From Bacteroidales bacterium (lineage in GTDB: Bacteria; Bacteroidota; Bacteroidia; Bacteroidales; ML635J-15), in the NCBI GenBank assembly GCA_028702535.1, contig JAQVOR010000007.1:1-48570 (forward strand): 48,570 nt of DNA, read 5' to 3'. Of this stretch, positions 33,758 through 43,086 are shown piece after piece. A model generated the notes under the pieces. It made no database searches. It was not told the origin of the DNA and worked only from the letters and a program-made list of their open reading frames with translations. Positions within the stretch are counted from its first letter, which is position 1; each line of letters opens with the position of its first letter. The position numbers and the translations under genes were made by a program.

Positions 33758-34748
33758 TTTAAACAATAAAACAATTCAAAATTCTAAAGTATTGGTAACC
33801 GGTGGAGCAGGCTTTATCGGTTCCAATATTATAGAAAAACTATTAAAACAAAACAATTCGGTAATTTGTCTTGATAACCTTTCGACAGGAAAACTCACAA
33901 ACATAGAACAATACTTATCTTTAGATAATTTCACTTTTATAAATAAAGATATAAGAGATATTGATGTGTGTCAAAAAGCATGTAAAGGTATCGACATAAT
34001 ATTACATCAGGCGGCATTAGGCTCTGTACCACGGTCGATTAACGACCCAATTACAACTAATAGTGTCAACATTACTGGTTTTCTGAATATTCTTACTGCT
34101 GCTCGAGATAATAAGGTTAAGCGTTTTGTGTATGCTGCAAGTTCATCAACTTACGGCGACTCAACAAACCTTCCCAAAACCGAAGATATTATTGGCAATC
34201 CTCTTTCGCCTTATGCAATTACAAAATATGTAAACGAACTGTATGCCAATGTTTTCAGTAATCTTTACGGAATTGAGACAATCGGATTAAGGTACTTCAA
34301 TGTTTTTGGTAAAAACCAAGATCCAGACGGAGCTTATGCAGCAGTTTTTCCAAAATTTATAAAGGCTTTTATAAACCATGAAGCACCAATTATTCATGGA
34401 GATGGAACACAATCACGAGATTTTACATATATTGCAAATGTGATTCAGGCAAACGAATTGGCAGCTACAACTACTAACTCAAAAGCAATAAATACAGTAT
34501 TTAATGTTGCTTACGGAGAACAAAATAGTTTAAATGAACTAACTCAGGAACTAATAAAAGGTTTGACACAATTTGATTCTACTATTTCGAATATTAAACC
34601 TGAATACGGACCTATAAGAAAAGGCGACATTAAAGATTCTCTTGCATCAATCGAAAAAGCAAAAAAACTTTTAGGCTATGCCCCACAATATGATGTCCAC
34701 AAAGGTTTAAAAGAGGCTATCAAATGGTATTATGAAAACTTAAAATAG
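33747..34748 (+). CDS. NAD-dependent sugar epimerase, WbpP/TviC-like
   Basis: A 333-residue short-chain dehydrogenase of the extended epimerase family, most like WbpP/TviC UDP-N-acetylglucosamine 4-epimerases that supply amino-sugars for surface polysaccharides. The NAD-binding motif is [11 protein letters not shown] (18-28). The catalytic Ser-Tyr-x3-Lys set is seen in [10 protein letters not shown] and [36 protein letters not shown] and [12 protein letters not shown] are characteristic of the WbpP group. No glycosyltransferase or other polysaccharide gene adjoins it. Its ATG overlaps the end of rny by 11 bp, so it may depend on rny translation. Specificity (GlcNAc versus GalNAcA) cannot be fixed from this sequence. 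Confidence 0.9.
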   Translation: MPNNLNNKTIQNSKVLVTGGAGFIGSNIIEKLLKQNNSVICLDNLSTGKLTNIEQYLSLDNFTFINKDIRDIDVCQKACKGIDIILHQAALGSVPRSINDPITTNSVNITGFLNILTAARDNKVKRFVYAASSSTYGDSTNLPKTEDIIGNPLSPYAITKYVNELYANVFSNLYGIETIGLRYFNVFGKNQDPDGAYAAVFPKFIKAFINHEAPIIHGDGTQSRDFTYIANVIQANELAATTTNSKAINTVFNVAYGEQNSLNELTQELIKGLTQFDSTISNIKPEYGPIRKGDIKDSLASIEKAKKLLGYAPQYDVHKGLKEAIKWYYENLK

Positions 34749-35006
34749 ATTGGTAAATTAATGATTCTACTGTTGTCCGATAAACCCTTAGTATCAGAAT
34801 AGAACAATAGTCGAATCTATACTGTTGAACAAACAAAATAATAATAAATCTTCTTTATAAATGTTAAAGTTCCGAACTATAAATCTAATATTACAAAATA
34901 ACAAATTAAAAGAATCTTGTCATTGTCAATGCTGAGATTTTATTTCAATAATAATCATTTATTTTATTTATTCATCTAGTCTTTGTATTTTTGTAAAAAA
35001 TGTTTG

Positions 35007-36227
35007 ATGAAAGAAAAAATCGAAAAAATTAGAAAAGACTTTCCTATACTTGCAACACAGGTAAATAAAAAACCATTGGTTTATTTTGATAATGCTGCTA
35101 CAACTCAAAAGCCTTCAATTGTTATTGATACAATTACCGAGTATTATTCTAAATACAATGCTAATATTCATCGGGGTATTCATTTTTTAAGCAATTTTGT
35201 GACTGATGCGAGCGAAAAAGCAAGAGAAACAGTTCGTGAGTTTATCAATGCCGATACAGTTGAGGAAATTATTTTTACAAGTGGCACAACCGAGTCTATA
35301 AATCTTGTAGCATTTTCTTTTGGCGAAACATTTATTGTAAAAGATGATGAGATAATTATCTCCGAAATGGAGCATCACTCAAATATTGTACCTTGGCAAA
35401 TGCTTTGTGAAAGAAAAGATGCTATTCTTCGAGTTTTACCTTTTAACGATGCAGGCGAACTGGAGATTGATAAATTATCAGAACTCATAAATCCAAAAAC
35501 AAAAATTGTAGCCGTTGCCCATGTGTCTAATGCTTTAGGAACAATAAATCCCATAAAGAAGATAATTAAAATTGCACATAAATCTAATATTCCTGTTCTA
35601 ATTGATGGTGCTCAGGCTGCTCAGCACATAAAAGTTGATGTTAAAGAACTTGATTGTGATTTTTATGCGTTTTCTGGACATAAATCTTATGGCCCAACTG
35701 GAACAGGAATACTTTATGGTAAAAAAGACATTCTTGAAAAAATGACTCCTTATAAAGGAGGTGGCGAAATGATTGCAAAAGTTAGCTTTGAGAAAACAAC
35801 TTATAATGCTTTACCTTTTAAATTTGAGGCAGGAACTCCAAATTATATTGATTCGATTGCTCTGGCAAAAGCACTTGATTATATTACTGAATTAGGACTT
35901 GATAATATCTGTAAATACGAAACCGAGTTGCTCGAATACGCTACCAGGGAGCTAAAAAAGATTGATAATCTCAAGATCATTGGCGAAGCTGAGCATAAAT
36001 CCAGTGTAATATCTTTTATCATTGATGGAATTCATCCGTCTGATGCTGGTACCTTATTAGATCAAATGGGAATTGCTATTCGTACAGGAACGCATTGTGC
36101 CGAGCCAGTTATGCAACATTTTGGTATTAGCGGCACACTTAGAGCTTCATTTGCTTTTTATAATACTTTCGAGGAAGTTGATTACTTTGTTAAAAGCTTG
36201 AATTATATCATTCCCATATTGAAATAA
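35007..36227 (+). CDS. sufS: Cysteine desulfurase, SufS type
   Basis: A pyridoxal-phosphate enzyme that takes sulfur from L-cysteine as a persulfide for Fe-S cluster assembly. The 406-residue length fits group II (SufS). Markers: FDNAATTQKP (28-37), His123 (SEMEHHSN), the PLP Lys226 in SGHKSYGPTGTG, and the active Cys364 in RTGTHCAEP, the short-loop form typical of SufS. sufBCD and sufE are not adjacent. I chose the ATG at 35007; a TTG at 34983 in the same frame is unlikely. TATTTTTG at 34986-34993 would make a possible -7 element but leaves an almost leaderless mRNA. The 258 bp before it hold no gene. Confidence 0.93.
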   Translation: MKEKIEKIRKDFPILATQVNKKPLVYFDNAATTQKPSIVIDTITEYYSKYNANIHRGIHFLSNFVTDASEKARETVREFINADTVEEIIFTSGTTESINLVAFSFGETFIVKDDEIIISEMEHHSNIVPWQMLCERKDAILRVLPFNDAGELEIDKLSELINPKTKIVAVAHVSNALGTINPIKKIIKIAHKSNIPVLIDGAQAAQHIKVDVKELDCDFYAFSGHKSYGPTGTGILYGKKDILEKMTPYKGGGEMIAKVSFEKTTYNALPFKFEAGTPNYIDSIALAKALDYITELGLDNICKYETELLEYATRELKKIDNLKIIGEAEHKSSVISFIIDGIHPSDAGTLLDQMGIAIRTGTHCAEPVMQHFGISGTLRASFAFYNTFEEVDYFVKSLNYIIPILK

Positions 36228-36323
36228 TCAGGCAATTAACATTCGGTTTTTCATAAAATTTCATTTTGATGTATCTCCCATTCTTATTTTAAGATTATTT
36301 TTGTTCGATTATTTTAAATTCTG

Positions 36324-37970
36324 ATGATGAAACAATTATATTTTCTGTTAGTTATTATTTTATTTGCATTTCAGGGATATTCGCAAGTTGAAACGATTAT
36401 TCCTTCTGATAGACCAAAACTTGTGGTCGCTATTGTTGTAGAACAGATGCGGCAAGATTATATTGATCGATTTTGGGATAATTTTAGCAATAAAGGGTTT
36501 AAGAAATTAGCAATAAACGGCACATATTGTCAAAATGCAAATTATAATTACAGTCTTACACAAACAGCACCTGGTTATGCGACAATTGTTACAGGAACCG
36601 AACCTGCCGAGCATGGTATCGTTTCCGATTTCTGGTTTAATCCTCTTACTGGCAACAAAGAAATTTGTATTATAGACGCTAGATATAAAGCGGTAGGTGA
36701 GAAAAATGCCGAAGGTGCTTTTTCACCAAAAAATCTTTTTTCAACTACATTTAGCGATGAGGCAAAACTTTTTAATAGAGGGAAATCGAGAATAATTTCA
36801 GTTTCATTATCTCAATATGGAGCCGTTTTGTCAGCTGGATTTACTGCTGATGCTGCTTATTGGATGGATATCAAATCTGGCAAGTGGATTACAAGCTCAT
36901 ATTATATGGATAAATTACCTAATTGGGTAAATGACATAAATGCTAAAAATATGCCTGAAGAATATCTCGGTCGTGAGTGGACGCAAATGCTCGAAATAGA
37001 TAAATATAATGAGGTTTTGCCAGATTCAAGTGAGTACGAATTTGGAATAGACGGTGTTTATAAAGTATTTCCTTATATTTATAGTAATATTCGCAAAACA
37101 TTGCCCGATTATGAGTTAATGTACTTAATTCCTGAAGGTAATACGCATACAACCGATATGGCTGTCGCAAGTATTTATAACGAAAACTTAGGTCAAGATG
37201 AAAATACAGATTTTTTGTTTGTAAATTATACTGTAAGTGAAAATATTGGAAGACTATATGGCCCTCAATCAATTGAAGTTCAAGATTTGTTTTTGCGTCT
37301 CGATAAAGATATTGGGCATCTAATAGATGTGATTGAAGAAAAGGTTGGCAAAAATAATGTCCTTATTTATTTAACATCAAACCATGGAGTTGCCGAAACT
37401 CCGCAATATCTTATTGATAATAAAATGCCTGCCGGAAATTTTAAACAATATTATATTTTGGCTCTTTTAAAATCATATTTAAAAGCAGTTTATGGTGAGG
37501 GCGATTGGATACTCGACTACAGTAATAATCAGATATTTTTAAATAAAATTCTGATTGAGGATTCGCAAATTCCACTTAAAGAGTTTCAAGAAAAAGTTAT
37601 TGGGTTTATTATTAATTCAGGAGGAATATCGCATGCAATTAGCTCAACACAATTTCAAAATATAATTTTCAGACAAGGTATGCCGCTTAAAATGCAAAAT
37701 TCATTTAATCAAAAACGCTCTGGCGATATTATGATTTCGCTTAAATCGGGCTGGATAGATGATTTACCATATTCTACAAATCATAATTCGGGTTATAAAT
37801 ATGATACAAATGTTCCTTTAATATTTTATGGCTGGAAAGTAAAAAAGCAAAAACTGTATTATGATATTAATATTACTGCTATCGCACCAACCATATCAAT
37901 GATTTTAGGAGTACCTGCTCCTCCAGCCTCTACTGGCAAAACTTTAGACGATGTGTTTTTTAATAGATAA
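36324..37970 (+). CDS. Alkaline phosphatase-fold protein (PafA-like) with altered active site
   Basis: A 548-residue exported protein (signal peptide 1-21) of the type I phosphodiesterase/alkaline phosphatase superfamily, clearly related to PafA: VVAIVVEQMRQDYIDRF, NYSLTQTAPGYATIVTGTEPAEHGIVSDFWFNP, SVSLSQYGAVLSAGF, FGIDGVYKVFPY and YGPQSIEVQDLFLRLDKDIGHL. The nucleophile-position Thr81 and two His ligands (354 and 487) remain. Against Elizabethkingia PafA residues as I remember them, others differ: Asp38→Glu40, Asp305→Glu306, His309→Arg310, Asp352→Asn353, Asn100→Asp102, Lys162→Ser163, Arg164→Tyr165. Activity as a normal two-zinc phosphatase is therefore doubtful. A TATTTTTG element at 36296-36303 lies upstream. 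Family membership is firm; function is not. Confidence 0.85.
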   Translation: MMKQLYFLLVIILFAFQGYSQVETIIPSDRPKLVVAIVVEQMRQDYIDRFWDNFSNKGFKKLAINGTYCQNANYNYSLTQTAPGYATIVTGTEPAEHGIVSDFWFNPLTGNKEICIIDARYKAVGEKNAEGAFSPKNLFSTTFSDEAKLFNRGKSRIISVSLSQYGAVLSAGFTADAAYWMDIKSGKWITSSYYMDKLPNWVNDINAKNMPEEYLGREWTQMLEIDKYNEVLPDSSEYEFGIDGVYKVFPYIYSNIRKTLPDYELMYLIPEGNTHTTDMAVASIYNENLGQDENTDFLFVNYTVSENIGRLYGPQSIEVQDLFLRLDKDIGHLIDVIEEKVGKNNVLIYLTSNHGVAETPQYLIDNKMPAGNFKQYYILALLKSYLKAVYGEGDWILDYSNNQIFLNKILIEDSQIPLKEFQEKVIGFIINSGGISHAISSTQFQNIIFRQGMPLKMQNSFNQKRSGDIMISLKSGWIDDLPYSTNHNSGYKYDTNVPLIFYGWKVKKQKLYYDINITAIAPTISMILGVPAPPASTGKTLDDVFFNR

Positions 37971-38047
37971 TATACCTGAAGATAAAATAAAAAAAGGAAC
38001 TTTTTATTAGCTCTTTTTTTATAAGTTTATTTATTATTGATTTTCAA

Positions 38048-39802
38048 TTACTCTTTATTTATCATATTCGTGAAGATTATCTTATTATCACTCATTACGC
38101 TAATAAAATAGATGCCTCCAGAAATTTGCGAAAGATCTAAAATGTTATTTTCCGAAGCATGGTCTTTCTTGATAAGCACTTTACCTGTTATATCGGTTAA
38201 GATAATTGAATATACTGTATTATTTTCTTTTGTAATGTCTATGTGGAGACTTTCGCTAACAGGGTTTGGATATATATCTATAGTTTCTTTAACAAAAGAA
38301 GAACTTGTGATATCAGTAACAATTGTAAGATGTAAAGTTACAGTACTATCGCAATCGTTTACGTCAGAAAATGTTTGAACATAATCGCCGCTTTCGGTAT
38401 ATTCTATCTCATTCCAAGTGTAAGATTCGTCCTCAATATAGAATTCTGAACTAGATAATTCATTTACCTGTAAAGTAAGATGTACAATACTGTCGCATCC
38501 ATATTGGGAAGTGGTATTAATGTTGTAATCCCCCGCTGTATCTAAATTATCTACGCCAAATGAATAAACCTCGCCATTACAAATAGACTCAAGTAATGTA
38601 ATTTCATAATGTGCATTAACGTTAAAAATAAAATTATTACTATTAACATCACATTCATTATCAGTTATTTGACAAGTAATTATTATTGTTCCTGAGTTTT
38701 GCGATATAACTGTAACTTCTGTATCTGGTGCCGTTTGTTCAATTGTGGCAATTTCTGTATCTGATGACGACCATGTTGCAGCTATGTCTGAAGTTAATAT
38801 TACTGTTCCACCTTCGCATATCATATTGTCTCCTGAAATTACTGGTGTTTGAGAATTTGTAATTGTAATAGACTGATTAATTGTATCTCCTGGGCAGCCA
38901 GCAGGATTTAATGTTGATAATATCCTCACATCAAAATTTATTGTTGGATTTTCAGAATCGTAAGATGGTGCATTCCCAGTTAATGTCAGAGTGTTTGCGT
39001 TTTGATCTATTACTGGACTTATCCAAGCGGGTAGTAAGGCCATATCAACCGAATCATCATATTCGCCAATATTATAAACTATATTTATTTCTTCGCTGGG
39101 GCAGTAATTGTTTGCACCCGATAAAAACTCAATAAAGTTATTGTTACATATTGTTAAAAATATTGCTTCAGAAAATAAAGCGGTAGGGTTACTGCATGTG
39201 CTTGCAGCATAGTCTTTATGTGTTCCAGGGACACAAGCTTCGGGGGCACTAGCAGCCACATCAAAGTCTGTCCATAAGGTTGACCCAGAGTTTGTGCAAG
39301 ACTGTATTTCAGCATTAAACTTATATACTCCGGGTTCATTAAATCTCATTGATAATGCAACTGGTCTATTTCTGTTTGTACAATAGTTATCGAAAATTCC
39401 TAATGTAAATGCTGTATATGTAGTAAATAATGGCTTTACGCTTAAATAACCACTGCCATTTGTAATATCTTCTGTAATATGGCTAGTTCCTTGGCTTCTG
39501 ACAGTGTATGAAATACTGCCATAAGTCCCAACACTCGTTATAGGCGTGTCAAAATCATCTTTATAAATTTCATAATAAATTGCGCAAAGATTATCTATTA
39601 AACCGTTTGAATATACTCTCGCAGTACAAGCGATTTCAGCTCCAGTATTGTAATAATCTTCCAATTCAGTATATTGAACCTCAGGAATATTTAATTCGCG
39701 ATTTTGTGCAGATGCGTTATTACTTACGTTCAGACTTATAAGAACTACTATTGATAAGAAGATAATACTTTGGCTTATTATTTTTATGGAATTATTTTTC
39801 AT
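38048..39802 (-). CDS. Secreted T9SS type A cargo protein, function unknown
   Basis: A 584-residue surface protein. The signal peptide spans about 1-32 (ending SASAQ). The N-terminal ~200 residues carry several Cys and the phrases VARVYSNGLIDNLCAIYYEIYKD and LSMRFNEPGVYKFNAEIQSC. The middle has Ig-like repeats: the NPTINFDVRILSTLNPAGC–GDTINQSITITN unit, one around VISGDNMICEGGTVILTSD, and two 'CDSxVxLxL' units (YGCDSIVHLTLQV, NDCDSTVTLHLTIV) of the kind that follow 'SYTWNEIEYTESGDYVQTF'. A T9SS type A domain closes it (YPNPVSESLHI, ~510-584). No catalytic motif is seen. It is 14 bp downstream of the HYR protein on the same strand, so probably co-transcribed. Confidence 0.88.
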   Translation of the reverse strand: MKNNSIKIISQSIIFLSIVVLISLNVSNNASAQNRELNIPEVQYTELEDYYNTGAEIACTARVYSNGLIDNLCAIYYEIYKDDFDTPITSVGTYGSISYTVRSQGTSHITEDITNGSGYLSVKPLFTTYTAFTLGIFDNYCTNRNRPVALSMRFNEPGVYKFNAEIQSCTNSGSTLWTDFDVAASAPEACVPGTHKDYAASTCSNPTALFSEAIFLTICNNNFIEFLSGANNYCPSEEINIVYNIGEYDDSVDMALLPAWISPVIDQNANTLTLTGNAPSYDSENPTINFDVRILSTLNPAGCPGDTINQSITITNSQTPVISGDNMICEGGTVILTSDIAATWSSSDTEIATIEQTAPDTEVTVISQNSGTIIITCQITDNECDVNSNNFIFNVNAHYEITLLESICNGEVYSFGVDNLDTAGDYNINTTSQYGCDSIVHLTLQVNELSSSEFYIEDESYTWNEIEYTESGDYVQTFSDVNDCDSTVTLHLTIVTDITSSSFVKETIDIYPNPVSESLHIDITKENNTVYSIILTDITGKVLIKKDHASENNILDLSQISGGIYFISVMSDNKIIFTNMINKE

Positions 39803-39816
39803 TTATTTATTGTATT

Positions 39817-42078
39817 TTACTGCTTAATAATTTTGTATTTTAGATTTATTTTATCTTTTGTTTCAATATTTATAAAATATATTCCAGCTGAGAGTTCCGA
39901 AATATCAAAACTGTAATTCATGTTTTCTTTTTTTGCAAGTATTGGAATTGACTTTCCGTTAATATCAGTTAGGATGAGTTTGTTTACAATTAAATTTTCA
40001 TCTTTAATAATAATAATGTCCTTTGCGGGATTTGGATAAATGCTTAATCCTGAAATGTTTTCTGTGTCAATATCTGTAGAATTTATTATAATATTATAAG
40101 TGCAAGTATTTGTGTTCCCTGATTCGTCAGTAGCAGTCCACACAACGCTTGTTGTTCCGATGTTAAATTCCGCATTTGATAAGCTTGAATTAGAATTATA
40201 ATCGTTTGTAATGCTAGCGATTGAACAATTGTCTGAATAATTATCAGGGTCGAATTCTGTTTCGTTTACCGTGTAGTATAACTCATCGTTTTCTATTGTT
40301 ATAGGATTAATTACAGGACAGTTTATTGTTGGAGGGGTTGTATCTATAACACTTATGTTTAGTATAATTTGTGTTTCATTATTAGACTCGTCAGTAAGTG
40401 TTAATAAAACTTCATTTTCACTTCCGCTACATAAAGTTCCTGGTTCAGGGGTTTGAGTTAGAACAAGATTTTCGTTAGAAGTGCAATTATCAGATATTTC
40501 GGAAATTTCAATAAAATCAGGAATAACAGCACTACAATTCTCGTCTAATATTATTGGATTTATTTCAGGTATATTTATTGTTGGAGGCGTTGTATCTGTA
40601 ATAATTATATTTAGTGCAATTTGTGTTTCATTATCAGACTCGTCAGTGAGGGTTAATAAAACTTCATTTTCACTTCCAATACATAGAGTTCCTGGTTCAG
40701 GGGTTTGAGTTAGAACAAGATTTTCGTTAGCAGTACAATTATCATAAATATCTAAATTTTCCAAAAAATCAGGGATAGCAGCACTACAATTTTCTGTTGC
40801 TTCGATATATATATTGTTATCTTCAACTGTAATTGTTGGGCTAATTGTATCTATAATATTAACATTAAAAAACACTTCATCAAAGTTGTCGTATTCGTCA
40901 TATACTCTTAAACTAATTTGATTGTTGTCGCTCGAAATATAAGTGCCAGGATGTGGATATTGAACAATAATAAGATTATCTTCGGTTGTTATATCGTCGC
41001 TTGCGAAAACATCTGTTCGATAATCGGGTAAAATTACTTCACAATTATTATTTGCATATAAATCAACATCATTATGTGTTGAACTGATTACAGGAGCATT
41101 TACATCGGGTGTTATTGAACTAATATATGTTGATAAATATGTGCTTAAATCTACTTCGTGAATTTTTTGTGGAATAGTGATAAATTTAACAAGTTTTTCG
41201 TTACTGGCATAAAAGGTAAGACCATTATTTGTTGTAATTCCTTCAACTTGATGAAAAGAATGTGAAAAAGAAATTTTTCGTTTATTACCACTAAAAAAGT
41301 CGTTGCCATTAAAATCATACAATAGATAAAAAAATGGTTGCATTAGACTTGAGTAACCACATAAAACCACACATCGTTTTGCTCTGTTAAAAACTGCTCC
41401 AGTAATTAAACCATCCACATTAAATTCGTTTTTATAATTTGCTATATGTTCTCCTGGATATTTTGATAATGAGTAAACAGATGTTTTTTTACTTAACCAT
41501 TGTTTTGTAAAAAGATATATACTGTCCGTTGAAACTATAAAAGCTTCGCAATCAAAATCTGTTTTATTTGCCTCGGTAGCTTCAAAATTAGTTTGATTTG
41601 AGTACGTAAAATGAATAGTGTCGATTATAGGAGTGCCGTCAAGTAAACTTTGCTTTTCGACTCTTAAAATTTTTAAGTTTGTTCGATTACCTGATACGTT
41701 ATTGCCAAAATCTCCAATATATATATAATTACTGTCTTGCGAAATTTCTTCTTGATCTATGTTTTGAGTACCTGTTAATTCATAAGTGTTGTAATCTTCT
41801 ACATTATCAAAACTAAACGAATATAAATTAATATCTGCATCATCGTTGTGCGTCCAAATTTTATTATTCCAATAAATCAAGCCAGAGGTCTCCTCCATAA
41901 TTACTGGAAGCTCGTGTGTAACTGCGGCAGAAACCGTACTAGTGCCATAAGTACATGAGCCATCATTTATTGTTGCTTCTGTGTTGTAATTTGTTGCAAG
42001 AGGGTCTGTACAGCCTGATGTTTGTGCATTAGCAAACAAACAGACTGTAATAAACGAGATTAAAAACAAACTTTTCAT
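39817..42078 (-). CDS. Secreted HYR/Ig-repeat protein with T9SS tail
   Basis: A 753-residue surface protein. The signal peptide (1-18) is followed by a short calcium-binding-like module, SGCTDPLATNYNTEATINDGSC (21-42), common in marine Bacteroidota. Residues ~50-330 look like a beta-propeller or lectin-type domain (YIYIGDFGNNVSGNRT, YDFNGNDFFSGNKRK). From ~330 come four HYR-like Ig units ending in DTxxPTI (for example IIDTISPTITV, TDTTPPTINIP, DTTPPTINCP). Two are near-identical, from a 252-bp tandem duplication. The tail (YPNPAKDIIIIK) is T9SS type A. HYR units usually mediate adhesion. The genes at 38048 and 39817 probably form one operon. The 208 bp upstream hold no gene. Confidence 0.88.
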   Translation of the reverse strand: MKSLFLISFITVCLFANAQTSGCTDPLATNYNTEATINDGSCTYGTSTVSAAVTHELPVIMEETSGLIYWNNKIWTHNDDADINLYSFSFDNVEDYNTYELTGTQNIDQEEISQDSNYIYIGDFGNNVSGNRTNLKILRVEKQSLLDGTPIIDTIHFTYSNQTNFEATEANKTDFDCEAFIVSTDSIYLFTKQWLSKKTSVYSLSKYPGEHIANYKNEFNVDGLITGAVFNRAKRCVVLCGYSSLMQPFFYLLYDFNGNDFFSGNKRKISFSHSFHQVEGITTNNGLTFYASNEKLVKFITIPQKIHEVDLSTYLSTYISSITPDVNAPVISSTHNDVDLYANNNCEVILPDYRTDVFASDDITTEDNLIIVQYPHPGTYISSDNNQISLRVYDEYDNFDEVFFNVNIIDTISPTITVEDNNIYIEATENCSAAIPDFLENLDIYDNCTANENLVLTQTPEPGTLCIGSENEVLLTLTDESDNETQIALNIIITDTTPPTINIPEINPIILDENCSAVIPDFIEISEISDNCTSNENLVLTQTPEPGTLCSGSENEVLLTLTDESNNETQIILNISVIDTTPPTINCPVINPITIENDELYYTVNETEFDPDNYSDNCSIASITNDYNSNSSLSNAEFNIGTTSVVWTATDESGNTNTCTYNIIINSTDIDTENISGLSIYPNPAKDIIIIKDENLIVNKLILTDINGKSIPILAKKENMNYSFDISELSAGIYFINIETKDKINLKYKIIKQ
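40385..40730. repeat. Near-identical 252-bp tandem duplication inside the HYR protein
   Basis: The 94 bp at 40385-40478 recur with few mismatches at 40637-40730, an offset of 252 bp or exactly 84 codons, so the frame is kept. The protein shows the result as two copies of NENLVLTQTPEPGTLC-SGSENEVLLTLTDES. The flanking segments between the copies are also similar (TGTTGGAGGxGTTGTATCT), so the whole unit was duplicated rather recently. Confidence 0.8.
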
Positions 42079-42286
42079 ATTTAATATTTTGTGTGTAAAA
42101 TATAATTTGTAATAGTAATTGCAGTAGTAGTAAATTAATATTTGCTGTAAAAGTATATAGATTTTTTAGATTTATTACTAAAATTGCAATAAAAATTAAA
42201 AAAAATGATTAATTTTGTTCTTTTACAACTATTTGTTAAAAAAAACGTTTTACTAATAAATACTATTTACTAAAAAAGTATGAATT

Positions 42287-43075
42287 ATGAAAAATTATTT
42301 GATAATATTTATGTTAGTATTTTCATTTTCTCTCGCAGCTCAAGAGAATAGTCCAGCTCTGATTAAGCCAATAGATGATACAACATATATTGATACATTA
42401 AATAAAAATCTTGTAGGTCTTAATGTGTTTCCAGCACTTGGTATGTTCGGTAGTGGACGAATGCCAACTTCAAAAATATCTCTACAATACAAACATCTGT
42501 ATTCTAAAATGAATATTAGAGCAAGTCTTAATTTTATAAATTATTACAGAAAAAATGATTATGTGGATATATGGGGCATGGATTCGCAACAGGTTATAAA
42601 TAATAATGATACTACAATTGTTGATTCGTTAGTCATGCGTCAGTTTTACAATAATTTATACACTTATGATGTAAGATTTGGTGCTGAAGCTTCGTTTCCA
42701 AGAAAAAAATATAGTTTTTATATTGGAGGTGGTTTAATTGGTGGCTATCATTTTGTTGGAGAATATTATTATCATTATAATATCCCATATAATGGTTATC
42801 CAGTTAATTTTGTAAGTGTTTCTCCTTATAACCCCGAAGTTAAGGGATACCGAGAAGTTGACTATTTGAAAATCGGTGCGGATATTACTATTGGTGTGGA
42901 TATAAATATTTCACCTAATTGTGTAGTCTCGGTGCAATATGCTCCTGAAATTGTATTTTATAAAAGTATGAAGGATAGATTATTAGACCCTGATAATTTT
43001 TATGTTTCAGAGATTAAAAATGAATTTGTCTTTGTTCCTGATTATATAGATTTAATTGTGAGTATAAGATTTTAA
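42287..43075 (+). CDS. Predicted outer-membrane beta-barrel protein
   Basis: A 262-residue exported protein of unrecognised family. A signal peptide (1-19, ending SLAAQ) precedes a chain of alternating hydrophobic/aromatic strands (ISLQYKHLYSKMNIRASLNFINYYRK, YSFYIGGGLIGGYHFVGEYYYHYN, ITIGVDINISPNCVVSVQYAPEIVFY). It ends in Phe (DLIVSIRF), the usual BAM signal of outer-membrane barrels. This supports an 8- to 10-stranded barrel of the kind annotated as outer membrane beta-barrel protein; the function is unknown. A TAATTTTG element at 42210-42217 is a possible -7 box. The stop is 12 bp from the convergent YjjG gene. Confidence 0.8.
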   Translation: MKNYLIIFMLVFSFSLAAQENSPALIKPIDDTTYIDTLNKNLVGLNVFPALGMFGSGRMPTSKISLQYKHLYSKMNIRASLNFINYYRKNDYVDIWGMDSQQVINNNDTTIVDSLVMRQFYNNLYTYDVRFGAEASFPRKKYSFYIGGGLIGGYHFVGEYYYHYNIPYNGYPVNFVSVSPYNPEVKGYREVDYLKIGADITIGVDINISPNCVVSVQYAPEIVFYKSMKDRLLDPDNFYVSEIKNEFVFVPDYIDLIVSIRF

Positions 43076-43086
43076 AACAATAATGA

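Noticed and set aside
34983-35006. TTG start extending sufS by eight residues
   Set aside because: The extra residues (MYFCKKCL) do not fit SufS, and the ATG at 35007 gives the usual N-terminus.
34749-35006. Hidden tRNA or small RNA gene before sufS
   Set aside because: No tRNA-like arms (no GGTTCGAATCC-type T loop) and no strong stem with a T-tract could be seen.
37988-38022. Bidirectional terminator between the PafA-like gene and the minus-strand cargo
   Set aside because: Only an A/T-rich stem of about 9 bp with one wobble can be drawn; too weak to call.
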